From Sipunculus nudus (lineage: Eukaryota > Annelida > Sipuncula > Golfingiida > Sipunculidae), in NCBI GenBank assembly GCA_026874595.1, contig CM049313.1, forward strand, positions 58,177,159-58,241,158: 64,000 bases of DNA, in the 5' to 3' direction. Positions 1-12,039 of the stretch are shown in pieces. Both the position numbers and the translations under genes were made by a program. The notes below the pieces were generated by a model, which saw nothing but the letters and a program-made list of their open reading frames with translations, did no database searches and had not been told where the DNA came from. The stretch's first letter is position 1. Each line of letters begins with the position of its first letter.

Positions 1-60
1 ACCTAGGTTAAGGTACAGGTACAGGTACAAGTTCCCTGCCCCAACCCTGAAAGGAACTTT
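1..60. repeat. Short GGTACA-like tandem repeat at left edge
   Basis: The first bases hold several copies of a 6-bp GGTACA/AGGTAC word, followed by ordinary A+T-rich sequence. It is a minor simple repeat with no coding signal. Confidence 0.5.
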
Positions 61-280
61 CATTTATACATTTTGTGTAAAAACTACCATAATATTAAAT
101 ACTCCGTCATTATGCGGTTTAGAAATTAATGCATACACAGCGGGTTACATGAATATTTTGAATTTTGGACTTAAATAAATTTTGCAAGTGTGAATATATG
201 ATGATTGCAATTATTAGTATTAAACAAAAATGATACATGATAGATTCATTTGTTTCAGTAAATTGTATTCATATTGATAT

Positions 281-525
281 TCATGAGTACATTTGTATTT
301 GTATTCGTATTCGAATACATTTCTGTTTTGGAGTATTTGTATTTGTATTCTTATTCGAATACATTTCTATTTTGGAGTATTTGTATTAGTATTCGAATAC
401 ATTTCTGTTTTGGAGTATTTGTATTTGTATTCGTATTTGAATATATTTCTTTTTTTGGAGTATTTGTATTTGTATTCGTGTACCGCTGCTGTATTCTTAT
501 TCGTATTCGAATATTTCTCCTGTAT
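281..525. repeat. TATTCG-rich minisatellite
   Basis: About four to five degenerate copies of a 38-50 bp unit. Each unit combines GAGTATTTGTATTTG, TATTCG words and the palindrome TATTCGAATA, followed by a CATTTCTGTTTTG-like tail. The repeat is open in several frames on both strands and so gives low-complexity F/Y/V or N/T/K/Y translations. I do not regard these as proteins. Confidence 0.8.
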
Positions 526-646
526 TCGACCCATGTCTGAGTTATATATATGAATTAATATACATATTGTAAATTGTCTTGTCTGTGCATAGGCTGAGTA
601 AGTGTTATGACAGTACTCACACTGTTTTAATGTTATTTGTGCAAAG

Positions 647-693
647 ATTCCCTTCAAGAAGAAAGTCCACAAGATCTTGGACAAAGGACTCAG
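647..693 (+). CDS. Gene A, possible exon (coiled-coil gene, 5' end outside window)
   Basis: A short candidate exon with a weak acceptor (TGCAAAG) and the donor CAG/GTATCG. It reads DSLQEESPQDLGQRTQ and leaves the reading frame in phase 0, which fits the next exon at 1132. No start codon or upstream exon is visible within the window, so gene A must begin further left. The call rests on phase compatibility and a charged composition only. Confidence 0.4.
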
Positions 694-820
694 GTATCGC
701 ATATATTCCTACAGAAACATTTACATTCATTTAATTGTTTTATACCCATTCGGTTAATTTCGAGTGATGTACTTGAAAATGTGTCATGTATATTCATATT
801 ATTTGATTTTTCCTCTTAAA

Positions 821-824
821 TTTA

Positions 825-870
<46 letters not shown>
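821..870. repeat. (TA)n microsatellite
   Basis: A nearly pure TA dinucleotide tract in an intron of gene A. Confidence 0.95.
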
Positions 871-871
<1 letters not shown>

Positions 872-1131
872 CCGTGCTTTGTGATAACTTTTATTTGTTT
901 AGTAATTTTAGTCAATTTGTTTAGTGGTAGTTTTGTTCCACGTTTTAAATTTTTGCCCATTTCTCATCCTGTTATACATTATGCATTTTTCTATATTATT
1001 GTGATTTTATCTAAATCGATTTGGGTACCAAAAACCTTCAAATGTATGCAATACTGGCAGAAAAAAATTGTAAAAAAAGTACGCTACATATTCAATTTAA
1101 TTATCTTACATTCTCCCTTTGTAAATAACAG

Positions 1132-1242
1132 GAGGATGAAGTGAGAAACTTTAAAGAATGGAGGGAAGAGCTTCTCGAGGAACATAAAAGGATCAGACAA
1201 CAAATCATCCATGATTTTAATTTATCTGATGATTTAAGTCAG
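1132..1242 (+). CDS. Gene A exon, coiled-coil protein
   Basis: A clear exon with acceptor AACAG/G and donor CAG/GTAGAG, 111 bp, phase 0 at both ends. It encodes 37 residues beginning EDEVRNFKEWREELLEEH, strongly helical and charged. The next exons in the same phase carry on the same style of sequence. The protein family is not recognised. Confidence 0.75.
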
Positions 1243-2292
1243 GTAGAGAGATAAATATATAGCAGATCATTATTTCAAATATTTTACCGCTCCTCTTGAC
1301 ATCACTTACTGACTAAAAATGATAACTCTTTCATGAAATTATTATCATGGGGTAATACAGCATGATAATAACGATAAAGAGATGTAAATATCTTTGGACA
1401 CTAATTTGAAATACTTAAGCTTTAAAGCAACTTTTGAATACCTTTTCATACATATTGGAACGTGTGTTTATCGGGTGATTATTGCCAGCTGACATTTTAA
1501 TACAAAAGGCATCTAGCTGGCACTTAATGATGAATAATTTGTTTTTTTCAATGATTTACACGTATTGGGTTATTCAGAGACGGTTTCAGTCAGAGAATAT
1601 CATTTTAACTAGAAAGATTTTTTTTCATATGTTGAATTGACTTCAGAAAAATATTGCATTCATAGAATCAAATAATCAGCTTTTAATTAGAAATTGGATT
1701 CAGCCGTCATTGCTTGTACACCACCTTTTTCAGACAAACATTTTCGCAAGAGGGTTATATAACGACCATGAACAATCTATTTTGGAAATATAGGCAGTCA
1801 CTTGATAAATCTGTGTGTTTGGTTACTCACGTACACTAATAATAAGTTACCTGCAATTTGCAACAAGTCGCAAATTACACCAATGTAAAATAGATGCACT
1901 AAGTTAACCCTTGACAGAAGTATTGCTTTACAAATTTTCTCGTTTAGGATGACCTTATAAAAATGTGCCTTTCAGGCAACAAGTCAACCCTTGAGAAAAA
2001 TATTGGTTTACATGTTGTCAAGTGCGGGGAGTTTTATACAGAAATAAATCCATGGTCATTGGTCATATCGGCAAAACCTCCAAGATGACGCCAAATTGTT
2101 AAATATATCTGATCTTTGCAGTTGCTTAGAAAACTGCTTTGCAACATATATACGTTAAAATATTGAATATACGTTTGTAGGAATTTTCTTCTTGTGAACC
2201 TTCAGATATATTCCTGACTTTCTTCAGATTGCTGTTATCATGAACATGATGAATAATATTAATATTCATGTTGTTGTTAATATGTTGTAAAG

Positions 2293-2433
2293 ATGAAAGA
2301 CTTGAATGCCGATCTTACCGACATCTTGGAAATGTCAAATGAAAAGGATATCAGAAGGAAACTGTTTGAAAACACACTGAGCCATTATTCCACATGTACC
2401 AAACACAAGTTGATGAAACAAGAAAAGGAAATG
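2293..2433 (+). CDS. Gene A exon, coiled-coil protein
   Basis: A 141-bp exon, phase 0 to 0, between acceptor TTGTAAAG and donor ATG/GTACGT. It encodes 47 residues, among them MKDLNADLTDILEM and KHKLMKQEKEM. The sequence is helical and rich in K, E and L, and continues the coiled-coil of the preceding exon. The exon begins with an ATG codon, but in-frame exons upstream suggest this is internal and not the start. Confidence 0.75.
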
Positions 2434-2669
2434 GTACGTTGAAAGTCACATGTTTAAGTGTATCAGAACAATGAATGGTTATCACACTTTTTATAAAGTC
2501 CCACACCATATATTTGGGTGCATATAAAATAAGAAAATGTGAGAATAATATGACTGTGTACGTCAGCATTATTCAGACATTATGTTGCAAAGTGTTACTT
2601 ATATATAATATTTCTTATATGAAGACAAATAGATGATGTTTCAATATGTTTCCTTTCTACCTGTGACAG

Positions 2670-2750
2670 GAGAGACGTCATGTGATAGCTCATGCCGTAT
2701 CATTAGACCAAATGAAAACGAGGCAAACTGCTAAAAAAGAAATACGCTAA
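2670..2750 (+). CDS. Gene A, possible alternative terminal exon
   Basis: After a good acceptor (CTGTGACAG) the frame reads 26 residues in phase 0 (ERRHVIAHAVSLDQMKTRQT and on) and meets TAA at 2748-2750 with no convincing donor before it. The next solid exon (2960) also starts in phase 0, so this piece can be skipped. It may be an alternative 3' exon giving a shorter coiled-coil, or a decayed exon. Confidence 0.35.
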   Translation, partial: ERRHVIAHAVSLDQMKTRQTAKKEIR

Positions 2751-2959
2751 ATAGCCTGTTAGGAAAACTCCAACCTGAAACGACTATAAATGAAAAGCCA
2801 TATTGAAAAAAGGGTAACCTGGAAAGTAAAACTCAAACAGAAGAATGTAATTACCCCTGGTGGCGAACCGAGACGATATTCCATTTTGTGATGGTGATAA
2901 GACCAACTGCCACAATATGTAAAATAATATTATTACGGGATGTCCGACTCTTTTTTTAG

Positions 2960-3070
2960 ATTGAATTATTTTTGAGTCGTCCGGAATTATTCCTGGATCA
3001 AGAACGGAGAAGAGAACTAACAGAAATACGGGAATATATAGAAGAAACCGATAACGAAAAACAAAAGCAG
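2960..3070 (+). CDS. Gene A exon, coiled-coil protein
   Basis: A 111-bp phase 0-0 exon between TTTTTTTAG and CAG/GTGAGT, both strong splice signals. It encodes 37 residues with IELFLSRPELFLDQERRR and a charged tail ending EKQKQ. It is the same length as the 1132 exon, as in proteins built from repeated helical units. Confidence 0.8.
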
Positions 3071-3482
3071 GTGAGTTGATTTTAATAATCCCTCAGCAGA
3101 ACATTCCAGACACCCTTCGCCAGCTACGATGTATTGCGCAAGAAATTTTGACATGTGTTTCGCTGTTAGCTTCATAAAAAGTTTGAGTCCTGAAATTATG
3201 TTCCTCAGCCTTTATCATGGTGAAGGTAATGAATTTTTGGATAAGCAACACCGCCGTGCATTTCAAGAGATCGTAAGCACACTGCGCAGAATTATACTTA
3301 AAAGAGTCTCACTCTGCTGGTTGGGGATTTTGGAACGGAAGCTTGTCCCTACGAAACACCGGGGCTACTTCATAGAACAGCGGAGTAGGCATATATATGT
3401 ATTGAAAGAGTAGATGGAGTCTATAAAAGTATGCTGGATTAGATTTGTTTCAAGGCAAATGAACCTGATTTTTTTGCGGCAG

Positions 3483-3512
3483 GAACTGAACGAAATAAGT
3501 AATATTTTGTAA
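3483..3512 (+). CDS. Gene A, possible short alternative terminal exon
   Basis: An acceptor (TTTTTTTGCGGCAG) is followed by a phase-0 reading ELNEISNIL and then TAA. It would extend the upstream exon's EKQKQ end and stop. An internal GTAAGC also allows a 26-bp exon, but its phase does not fit the next exon at 5281. It is included only as a possible alternative end. Confidence 0.2.
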   Translation, partial: ELNEISNIL

Positions 3513-3538
3513 GCATCTACATGTACAGTGTAAACAGT

Positions 3539-4384
3539 TTTTTTAGCTCAGCTAACCATGGGTCAGTTGAGCTGTAGCGATTACACTTGAACGTCGTCCA
3601 TCCGTCTGTCCTTCCATTACCAGGATAAGAATCGTAGCAATTTGACCTAGAAAGGTCTAATTTGACATCAGGGTAGGTCCTTGGTAAAAATCCTTGCGTA
3701 CCAAGAATAAGTTCACTCTGACCTATACTATACACCCGTCTCTTTATGTTTTAGTTCAAAGAAAACCAGACTTATGTTAGAGTTTTGGGCTGAGAAATAA
3801 ATATTTCCATTCCACACATATTAGAAACATTTTGCATCATCTGCACACCTGACATTGTTTCCATGTAATACATGAAGAAAATTGGCAAAGTCAGTGCTTC
3901 AGGTATCTTTCGAACACAATTGAGAAACTGTTACGTTTTGGTTTTTGATGTATGAAAATCATATGTTTCGATAAGATATCTCAGTAATTGTTGCACTCGT
4001 CTTTCATAAATTGGGTAAGCTTATTGAACATTTATAGCCCTTTCTGTTTTGGAACATTTCCCCTTCTGTTGTGGATGACAGTTCCAGCCAAATACGTTTT
4101 CTGTTTCAAGCATTTTTAAATCATATTTTTCATATACAAATCAAGCTTGACATATCTCAATAGGAGAGCAGCAAGCAAAAATCATATATTTAATGCAGAA
4201 CTTGAAATAAAGTTCCATTATTAACACATATGTATCCATCAAAATGGAAAATTTGAAGAAAATCCATATTATAAATTCATCAAAACTGCCGAAGACTCAA
4301 CTTCAAAACTCTTTAAAATGACACAATCTAAGACTTCTTAGGTTCAGAGATCGGTTAAGCGTCATGTTTTCTAGGCCACTTGCG
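3539..4384 (+). repeat. Diverged copy of the R1 family (AGCTCAGCTGA...CACTTG)
   Basis: It starts with TTTTTTTAGCTCAGCT and the CCGTCTGTCC-type stretch typical of this family and ends near TTAAGCGTCATG...GGCCACTTG. The interior is degenerate and includes a short stretch of the GACCTA-type repeats. It sits inside the large intron of gene A between 3070 and 5281. The family is described at its best copies (36,665-39,081 and 47,105-49,303). Confidence 0.55.
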
Positions 4385-5280
4385 TTTCTTGAATTTTAAT
4401 AGACCCGGCTATTTGACGTTCGATTCTTAACTAAAGGAGTTCGATTTGAATTAAAATCCATGAAATATGCGATATGCTTACAACCCAATGGTCCAACATT
4501 CCTATCCACCAACGTTAGGTTTTCATGGGCAATTGTTAACCCAGGATTGAAACTGGTTTTTTTCCAGTTCTATGAAGTTCATATTCTATATTTATATATT
4601 CCATTATTCTTTATTTTTTAATTCCATTAAGATTAAAGAGACTTTTGCTATAAAAAGTTATCTATTTTTAATTTAAGCTGCATCAAATTTTTCAGCCATG
4701 GTGTTGTTTCTTGAGAAATGAGAGAAAGGGAATACGGGATGTAATTAGTAATAAGCAGAAGCACTGATATCATATTTCCAAAGGCTATTATAAGAAAAAG
4801 ATTGTATTGCCATATCCTAAACACGAGGCGTCGTGATACATGAGCCAAATATTATCAAATATTTATTAACATAATATTAGGTTGACACACTTTATTGGTT
4901 CTGTAGACCCCTATCGCCAAAACTTGCTGTTGATCAATGCATTGTCATTAAAGGTAAAATAAAAGCGAGGTCTCTTCGAGGAATGTTATAAAATACAAGA
5001 TGAAGTTAGATGCCCTATATTATTATATATAAAATAATTTAAATATGTTAGTAAATATTTTATGTTCACAATAAAGAAAATGAATTCTAGTCCCGGGTTA
5101 AAAAAAAATTTTTAATTTCCAAATTATCTGAAAAAAAAAATCATCCAATATTTTTCTTGAAACAGTTATTATATTTCATCCGTAGTGTTTTAGCATTAAA
5201 ACTCCTGTTATATAACTGAATTACATGATATATCGGTATGCGCCCTAATTTATCACTATATAATGTTTTTACATTCAAAG

Positions 5281-5367
5281 GAAATGAGGCATAAGATAAG
5301 CCAAACAGCCTCCAAACTGAAAGCTGAAGACCTCAGAGATCTTGTATCATTCAAAGATAAAGAAAAC
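5281..5367 (+). CDS. Gene A exon, coiled-coil protein
   Basis: An 87-bp phase 0-0 exon between CATTCAAAG and AAC/GTAAGC. It encodes 29 residues containing EMRHKISQTASKLKAEDL. Continuous helix-forming, charged composition matches its neighbours. Confidence 0.75.
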
Positions 5368-6246
5368 GTAAGCACTGTTTTCATATACTGTTACATCTAT
5401 TTTCAGTATGTCACCTTGCATGTTTTTTTTTGGTAATTTGGGCACACTTGCACACATTAGTCACAACTATAAAATATTCAATGATACGTATGGTCATGAT
5501 GTTGAGATGTTTTTGTAAATGTGTTTTACAGCTTATTATATCCCGACTCTTAATGTTTTTTTTCGATTTGGTTTGTATTAACTTTAATTTTTATAGACAC
5601 TTACTAAATGGAGCGAAAATTCCTTTATTATTCATGCCTGTGTGTGTTATATAATAAAACATGCAAAAACAAAAAAATGGGTGGTATCGCTAGTCTATTA
5701 AACATATATTAACTTGAATATATATAAATACCAAGACATGTATTAATTATTGAGGTTTTGAGGATATACTACCAAATTATGACAGTTGTATACTTGTCTG
5801 TTAGTCACAGTCCTGGCGTACTGCTCAGACTGATTCCTTTCCTAACACTGTAAAAGCTGAAAGTGTAAGCATAAAGAAGGAATATTATTTCAAACTGATA
5901 TGTAAATTACATGACTGGACATGTAAAATTCTCGAATGCTGCTACTGAATCTTATCACTAATAAAGTTATCAAATGTTGATATGCACAGGATCTTTCAAT
6001 GCAATCTTTGCATGAACATTAATAAAAAATCTCTAAATGGGAAAACTATTGTCATATATTCAAAAAATAGTATCATTATGGAGGAATTAGTTGGGTTTAT
6101 TCTGTTTTAACAATGTTTATTTTTTTTAACAACTGAACCAAAACCGGGTCGCCATGCTATTGCCATCGAATGCTTTGTCGTAAAGGCTTTTGTAAAGGAA
6201 AACGTTTATATAATCTGGACAAAATATATTTTTATGGTTTGAATAG

Positions 6247-6330
6247 GAAGAACAGTTACAAGAACAGTTGAAAGCTTATTTGGAAGAGGCAACAACTTCT
6301 CAACTTGAAGGGATGCAAAGCGAAGCAGAG
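6247..6330 (+). CDS. Gene A exon, paralogous to gene B exon at 22,258
   Basis: An 84-bp phase 0-0 exon between TTGAATAG and GAG/GTTTGC. It encodes 28 residues: EEQLQEQLKAYLEEA, then TTSQLEGMQSEAE. Gene B has an exon of exactly the same length and phase ending LEHLFKEAE, with matching Q/L/E positions, which is good evidence of paralogy. A tandem duplication starting inside this exon copies its 3' end and its donor site. Confidence 0.8.
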
Positions 6331-6449
6331 GTTTGCTTTCAAACTGTTCTATTTACATGGGCATATTGTGATAATAAAATCCCAAAGCGAAGCGGAGGTT
6401 TGCTTTCAAACTGTTATATTTACATGGGCATATTGTGATAATAAAATCC
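6316..6449. repeat. 67-bp tandem duplication across exon end and 5' splice site
   Basis: Two near-identical units (6316-6382 and 6383-6449) run from CAAAGCGAAGC through the donor GAG/GTTTGC and into the intron. The second unit keeps GAG/GTTTGC with one change (GCAGAG to GCGGAG), so two potential donors lie 67 bp apart. Confidence 0.9.
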
Positions 6450-6764
6450 CAGTGTTAAAGAAACCACTCACGACATTTTGCTATAATTAAGACGAGTTAA
6501 CTGTGAACAGATCAGCTTTTCCTAGTACTGATGCTCCTAAGGACATAACACCAGCTTCTCTATAGGCGGAACAATCAGTGTAATCAGTATAATGATATTC
6601 CGGTTTATATTTTTTAATGCATTATATAGCATTTCATTAATTAATTCTGGCGTCGGTTCAGAATGACGAAGGGTCAATTCGTTTAAAAATGTCTGGGCAA
6701 ATTCTGTGTCAGGTATTAATTTTTATAAATAATATTTATATTAATGCCGATGCTTGAATTACAG

Positions 6765-6808
6765 CGCATCAAGAAAGGTTCCCGTACATCTCAGATACAA
6801 GAAACAAT
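6765..6808 (+). CDS. Gene A exon
   Basis: A 44-bp exon (phase 0 to 2) between GAATTACAG and ACAAT/GTAAGT, encoding RIKKGSRTSQIQET plus a split codon. It is more basic and probably less helical than the upstream exons, leading into the C-terminal tail. Confidence 0.7.
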
Positions 6809-7222
6809 GTAAGTATCTGATGTATAATGATATTGAATTATTTAATACAACGGTTTACCAACTAACTTGCTAACAAGCAAATACTTGTATCAGTTTCAAT
6901 TCTAGAAATATATACGAAAAACTATTTTACTAGAATATACCACTAGAGACCCGCACACATGAGAAATATTTGGTTCTGAGTCGATTAGGCTACATTTCCT
7001 AAGGATTGTATCCCACATTTAAATACCTGCAGATTACTTATTGAAATTTAAATAATCAGTTATAAAATGGGTTGAAATGTCATGCATATTCACTTTCCAT
7101 ATAATATGAGTGGGAGGTTTAGAACTGCAGAATTATCCAAAGGAATTCTTCTTTACTTTTGAAATAGCCCACAACGATTATGGATATTTTTCATACGATT
7201 TTCTTTTTTGCTTTTATTCCAG

Positions 7223-7264
7223 TGGAACACAGACGACTAATGCTCCGGAAAAAAACGGAACTAA
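7223..7264 (+). CDS. Gene A exon
   Basis: A 42-bp exon (phase 2 to 2) between TTTTATTCCAG and CTAA/GTACGT, encoding GTQTTNAPEKNGT between split codons. The phase chain with exons 6765 and 7663 is exact. It looks like a flexible linker. Confidence 0.65.
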
Positions 7265-7662
7265 GTACGTTTCATTTTCTTTTTACCTTAGAGATAAATT
7301 TATTTTTAGGTCTTATATTATAAACTCAATACTTCAGATAATTCAAAACATATAACTCCTGTTTTCCAGCCTTAAGAAAAAATGATTCTTCAAAATATTA
7401 TGAGTTGGCATTAGGTGCTAAGTACGTAGTCAGAACATGACCGGATATAATATATTATTGTTTGAGCACAATACCTAAAATAATCATAATCTATATTCAA
7501 ATATAGAGTCCCAATAATTTATGACAACTGATTCATTAAAATGGGAAACACGATTCAATATTATAAAAGCAAACCGGTCAGTAAAATATCAATGCAATAT
7601 ATTTAACTGACACTACTTTTTCTAACACCAATAAGTTAAAAGTACTCTGTACTGAATTTCAG

Positions 7663-7843
7663 AATAAAGAAAGAAAGAAAGAAGATTCCAAAAGAAATAG
7701 TGTACCACTGCACTTCAAGTGATAAAGAAATCATCCTAAAGCAAACCCCATCAAAAAAAGTGTTCGATCATCTCTGCTTATCAAGAACTCCGTCTTCAAT
7801 GCGGGTCACTGAAGTATACTACCCTTGTATTGGTCCTCATTAG
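7663..7843 (+). CDS. Gene A terminal exon
   Basis: The acceptor GAATTTCAG is followed by 181 bp ending in TAG at 7841-7843. The exon encodes KIKKERKKIPKEIVYHC, then a DKEIILK segment, LCLSRTPSSMRVTEVYYP and the end. The pattern [V/M]Y-x-C-x-S-x-x-E-I-[I/V]-L-K, followed by L-x-R-x-P-x(3)-R-[V/I]-T-E, recurs in the gene B terminal exon. It therefore marks a conserved C-terminal module of unknown function. A possible poly(A) signal lies at 8367-8372. Confidence 0.8.
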
Positions 7844-10800
7844 GTGGCATAACATGACAACAGACAGAACCGGGCCTGCGCCATAAACTGCGACCTATAG
7901 CTAGGTTGTTTTACAAATCCTGGTAACCAAGGTGAACCTTAATTTTTAAAGATTCTCTGTACTTGTAGTAGTAGGCTCAATTATTTTTTAAAGGACTTCG
8001 AGTGACCTCTTAAGTTCACCAAGAATGTATAATAAGGTTTTTTATATCAATATAAAACTGTATTTCAAAATGTTAAGACAAATACGGAATATGTATGGGC
8101 ATTATCCATACGTTATATTTATAATCTTGCATGATCAGGCTTGGCCTTTTGAACTTTGTCATAAATAAGAGTATGAGTACAAGCATTAGTAAAAGCATGG
8201 GTATATTGTAAGACTACGTCCTGTCTAAAATGTTCTCTGTGTTAACGAATATTGTCTGTGCCATGCAGTGCATGTGTTTGGGTTATCATGGGTAGGAAAA
8301 TGGAATTGCGTTTGTTCAAAATGTATATTGCGCAATCTATAACTTTTGTCTGCTTATCATTTAAATAATAAATAGATGATATATCTTGTGACAGTTATTG
8401 CATTATTTTTATTTATTTATGCATTTATGTATTAGCAAAGTCGATATGCCAGTTTAGATCAAAGATGCTGAACATATAATAATTGGCCCGTAGTTTTATC
8501 AAGCAAATAACTCGCATCTCACACCTTGCAATCGGTAAAACGCTGATGAATAAATATTCGGTTAAACTCCATAAAATATATTTAGTGGATATTCCATTTG
8601 ACATTAGAATGCAGAAATTGATGATTTTCTTGGATAAAATAGATAGTCATAGATTCCTTACATAAATGTGACAGTGGTTAATCATTGATTTTCAAGAATA
8701 AATGATCTGTAATATAAATCAGAAGATTGAAAACCTATTTTGTTCACATAAATCCTGAGGCTCATTTCATAAAATGGCCAAATTTTCCTTTATAAGATGC
8801 CCAGCCTTAAATAGTCGCTTATCTTATTTAAGGGTCGGGGAAGAATAATGTCTTAGAAAAATAAACGCCAGCCATATCCTGATCCCGGTCTTGTTCAAAG
8901 GCAGGTAACCAGGTAGCTTCCATATTTGCCGCCAGATGTATTTTCCTGTCACTATAATGTGAATATTTACTTGTCATACTGACGGGATATGAATTTCTGT
9001 TGCTCAATGATATGTTTAATTCCTCTAAATATTTTATCTTGAATTTCTTGCCTATTTTTGCAATAACGGACACGAAATATTCCCGATTCGTCCATTATGA
9101 TTAAAGTCAATCACCATTCTAAACAAACGCGGCACAAATACAACATCAGCTATCAGAAGGATGACATTCGGCCAAGCGCTATCATTTGCTCTCATGCCAA
9201 ATCGCGCCCTTGCTTTCCTTTTTGAAGCGCCTTTAAGTACGTTCCCAGTAATGCCAAAACTACGCCTCCGAGATAATCTTTAACGTTATAAAAAAATTTT
9301 AATAAAGTGTAAACATAATGAATTACTTGGTGCAGTAAAGTTATACATATCTATCCTGCTCAAGTATTCTGATGGAACTGATGTTAAAAGTCGAATTAAC
9401 GAAGTGCGCAGTTATTGGAAAAGCCACTCCATGCTCAGATAGAAACAATGTTACCAACTACAGACAAAACCTTAATTTGACAACTGCAAAATCCCTTGCT
9501 CTTAATCCAGATAAGTTTCTTATGTTGTACGCGATTGCGGAGATTGTGTGTGGTCCAAAACCCCTATGACATCTTAAGATATTACGTAAACACAATCCGG
9601 CGATGTTTTGAACTGCGGCCCTATGTTTTGACCAGAGGATATCACCACTGTAACAAATATACTGCTGTATTTACCTCAACATTCAAGCTAAAATAAATGA
9701 ACACTGCCCATTTATGACTACACCCATTTTACATACATTTTTGCTTCACGACCGTCATTATTTAATGTACAATCCAATATACACCCCTGGTCCCCTTATC
9801 TGGACTCCGCAGGCTGATGGGCATACATACCTCAACATTCACTATTTAAATTGTTGAAATCGAGAATCTGTGTTTGCGATATCCATGCATTATGTGTATG
9901 TAAATATGCATATTCAGATTTGACCTCCGTGAATTTTATACTTAACAAGCGTACTTGCAGTTGTCATGGAGAAAAACAGGGACGTCTTGTCTTAAACGAC
10001 GTTTCACTTACTCAAGAGAATAGCTTACCAGCCACGGACGCCAGTGTGATATAATATGGACGTCTGGGTTAAATTGTTTTGTGTTTTTTCCCGAAAATGG
10101 GTTGAAGGAGTTTTGGCTCTAAAACATAGTTCAACAGGTGGCCCAGTCATTTGGTACCCGCAGTAAAATATTGCTTTCAAGCACATCAGGTTGTCAAACA
10201 AAGTTATGTGAAGACGCCATTCTAAAAATATTTGAGTATTCAATCAATACTGAAATAGTTCACCCTCCTCTGAGAAATTGTTAGCTGTTACAATATGGAA
10301 GCTAAAGTGATAAATTCAAGATTTATCTACAGAAATTAAAAACAAGAGCTTAAATTATTTTATTCTGTAGAATGCAGGTCTTTCCATGTGACGCCACCTT
10401 CCGACCTAATTCACAAAGCAGTCACATGACCAATATTCCTTAAAATGTGGTACTTATGGCGGCATCCGTAGTGAGATTTTTATTTTCAAAGACATCAGTT
10501 TGTCAGCGTTTGCTAGTTACCAAATTTGAACTTTATAAAAAACAAAACTTTGACTTATTCAATAATGAAATAAACTTCCTGGAAGAGATTTTTAATGCAA
10601 ATATAAATGCCTAAATTTTACATCTTATCTGATTTATATAAGGAAATGCGAAAAATACAATTTCAGTTAAACCTTAACCTGGTCCTTTCACGGGCGTGGG
10701 CAAGTCTTGGAGGTTTACAAATCGGGGTTCAGGTACATCCTTGTTGCCATTTTCATGATAAAATACAAATACATACTGTCATACATTATATTAACAATTT

Positions 10801-10916
10801 TGTAGCTATTATAAATTGATTATTGAAATTAAACTGATTATTAAATGTCTTGAAATCATGGTCTGAAAGAATGTGTCTGCAACCCCGCATGTTTTGGCCG
10901 CATGAATACCAGTTAT
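7844..10916. other. Intergenic region, no gene seen
   Basis: Low-complexity A+T-rich sequence. The short ORFs on both strands (for example 8483-8665, 8828-9073 minus, 9372-9696) lack recognisable motifs, supported splice sites or neighbours in phase. A poly(A)-signal-like AATAAA for gene A is at 8367-8372. I found no RNA gene or recognisable mobile element. Confidence 0.5.
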
Positions 10917-11220
10917 TCATAAACTCAAAACTCCGTCGTAATGAGCAAACCTTACAACTTTATTATGTAATAAATATCTTAAATACATTAAATCCCATAC
11001 TTATCCAACATGACTTCACCGATCATTATTGCCAGTTACAATAACATGTCAATAAAATCCAATTACCAAAGGAAGTCAGTCACTGGAAAAGAATTGGTGA
11101 TGTACGACACCACCAAGTGTCGTACATTGACAGCAGGATTGCTCATATGATTACATTTTTCATAAACTCAAAACTCTGTCGTAATGAACAAACCTAACAG
11201 CTTTATTATGTAGTAAAAAA
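10917..11220. repeat. Pair of ~58-bp direct repeats next to the DIRS-like element
   Basis: Two direct copies (about 10,917-10,975 and 11,160-11,218) share CATAAACTCAAAACTC and TTTATTATGTA with a few substitutions, roughly 243 bp apart. They lie just past the 3' side of the minus-strand tyrosine-recombinase remnant and could be part of its non-LTR-type terminal or split repeats, though this is unproven. Confidence 0.6.
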
Positions 11221-11313
11221 CCTAAATGCCAACTGTAGAGAAAATACATCAACTTAAAAAGAGACGGCCCTGGCTACAAAAGGCCTACAAGTGCATGCGG
11301 ATATGTTGAATAG

Positions 11314-11734
11314 TTAACTGTACAGCCAGGCAGCTGAAGAACGCTGTCTGTATAGTTCGGTGGCGGAATCGTATGCACATAGTGATGTTCGAATACCAAC
11401 TGTGATTTCCAACGACCCATGGCTCTGACCATATTGGGTCCTGTCCGCACATAACACCAACAGTTGCATCGGTAGGTCTACAGGAACGGGACAAAAATCC
11501 TTTATCAGCAAGCCCAGCTACCTTTAACGCATCACGCAGTACGGCCGCGATCCCTGAGGACTGAAGTGCATTGTGTGGTCGGTTAAGTCGGAGAAACACA
11601 GGACCATGCGGGTTGGATCGGAGACTCGACGTTTCCTGTATGTACCACCTTAGAGCCAGCACTGGATCGAGCTTTTCATGCGACGCCGGAGTAATTTCGA
11701 TTGAAAACCTTGGAGTCGTTTTTATTACCATCAA
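11314..11734 (-). pseudogene. Decayed tyrosine recombinase, catalytic half, of a DIRS-type retrotransposon
   Basis: The minus strand reads HEKLDPVLALRWYIQ, then GPVFLRLNRPHNALQSSGI, VLRDALKVAGL and a box FLSRSCRPTDAT. This is the catalytic-domain pattern of DIRS-type tyrosine recombinases, where the block corresponds to HSxRxGAAT. The H of the H-x-x-R motif is replaced by R here (R-S-C-R), while the following catalytic arginine is kept. Downstream the frame wanders, and no clear terminal tyrosine block is found. Together with the RNase H part upstream on the same strand it gives the RNaseH-YR order diagnostic of DIRS elements. It is a fossil, not active. Confidence 0.75.
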
Positions 11735-12039
11735 CTGTTATTGACATGAAACCATCACCTTGGAATGACACATTCAATGAAGGTGAGGTGGGGAGGTTCT
11801 GTTAGTTAATGCATGGGGATTGAACACAGTGCTCTGTGACGGACGAAGCAAAAGCACCAGCGCTAGCAGTGTCAAGGCCTTCAGTCTCAGGCGTGGCACG
11901 TCCGAGTGTTCATTAGTGGACCACCGCACTAATATACTATGTAAAGGTGCTATGGGTAAAATAGGAGTTCTGTTGTAAGGAACTGTTACAACTCTTTATT
12001 ACAGCCTAACACAGTCTTGTGATGTCGGAATGCACTCCT

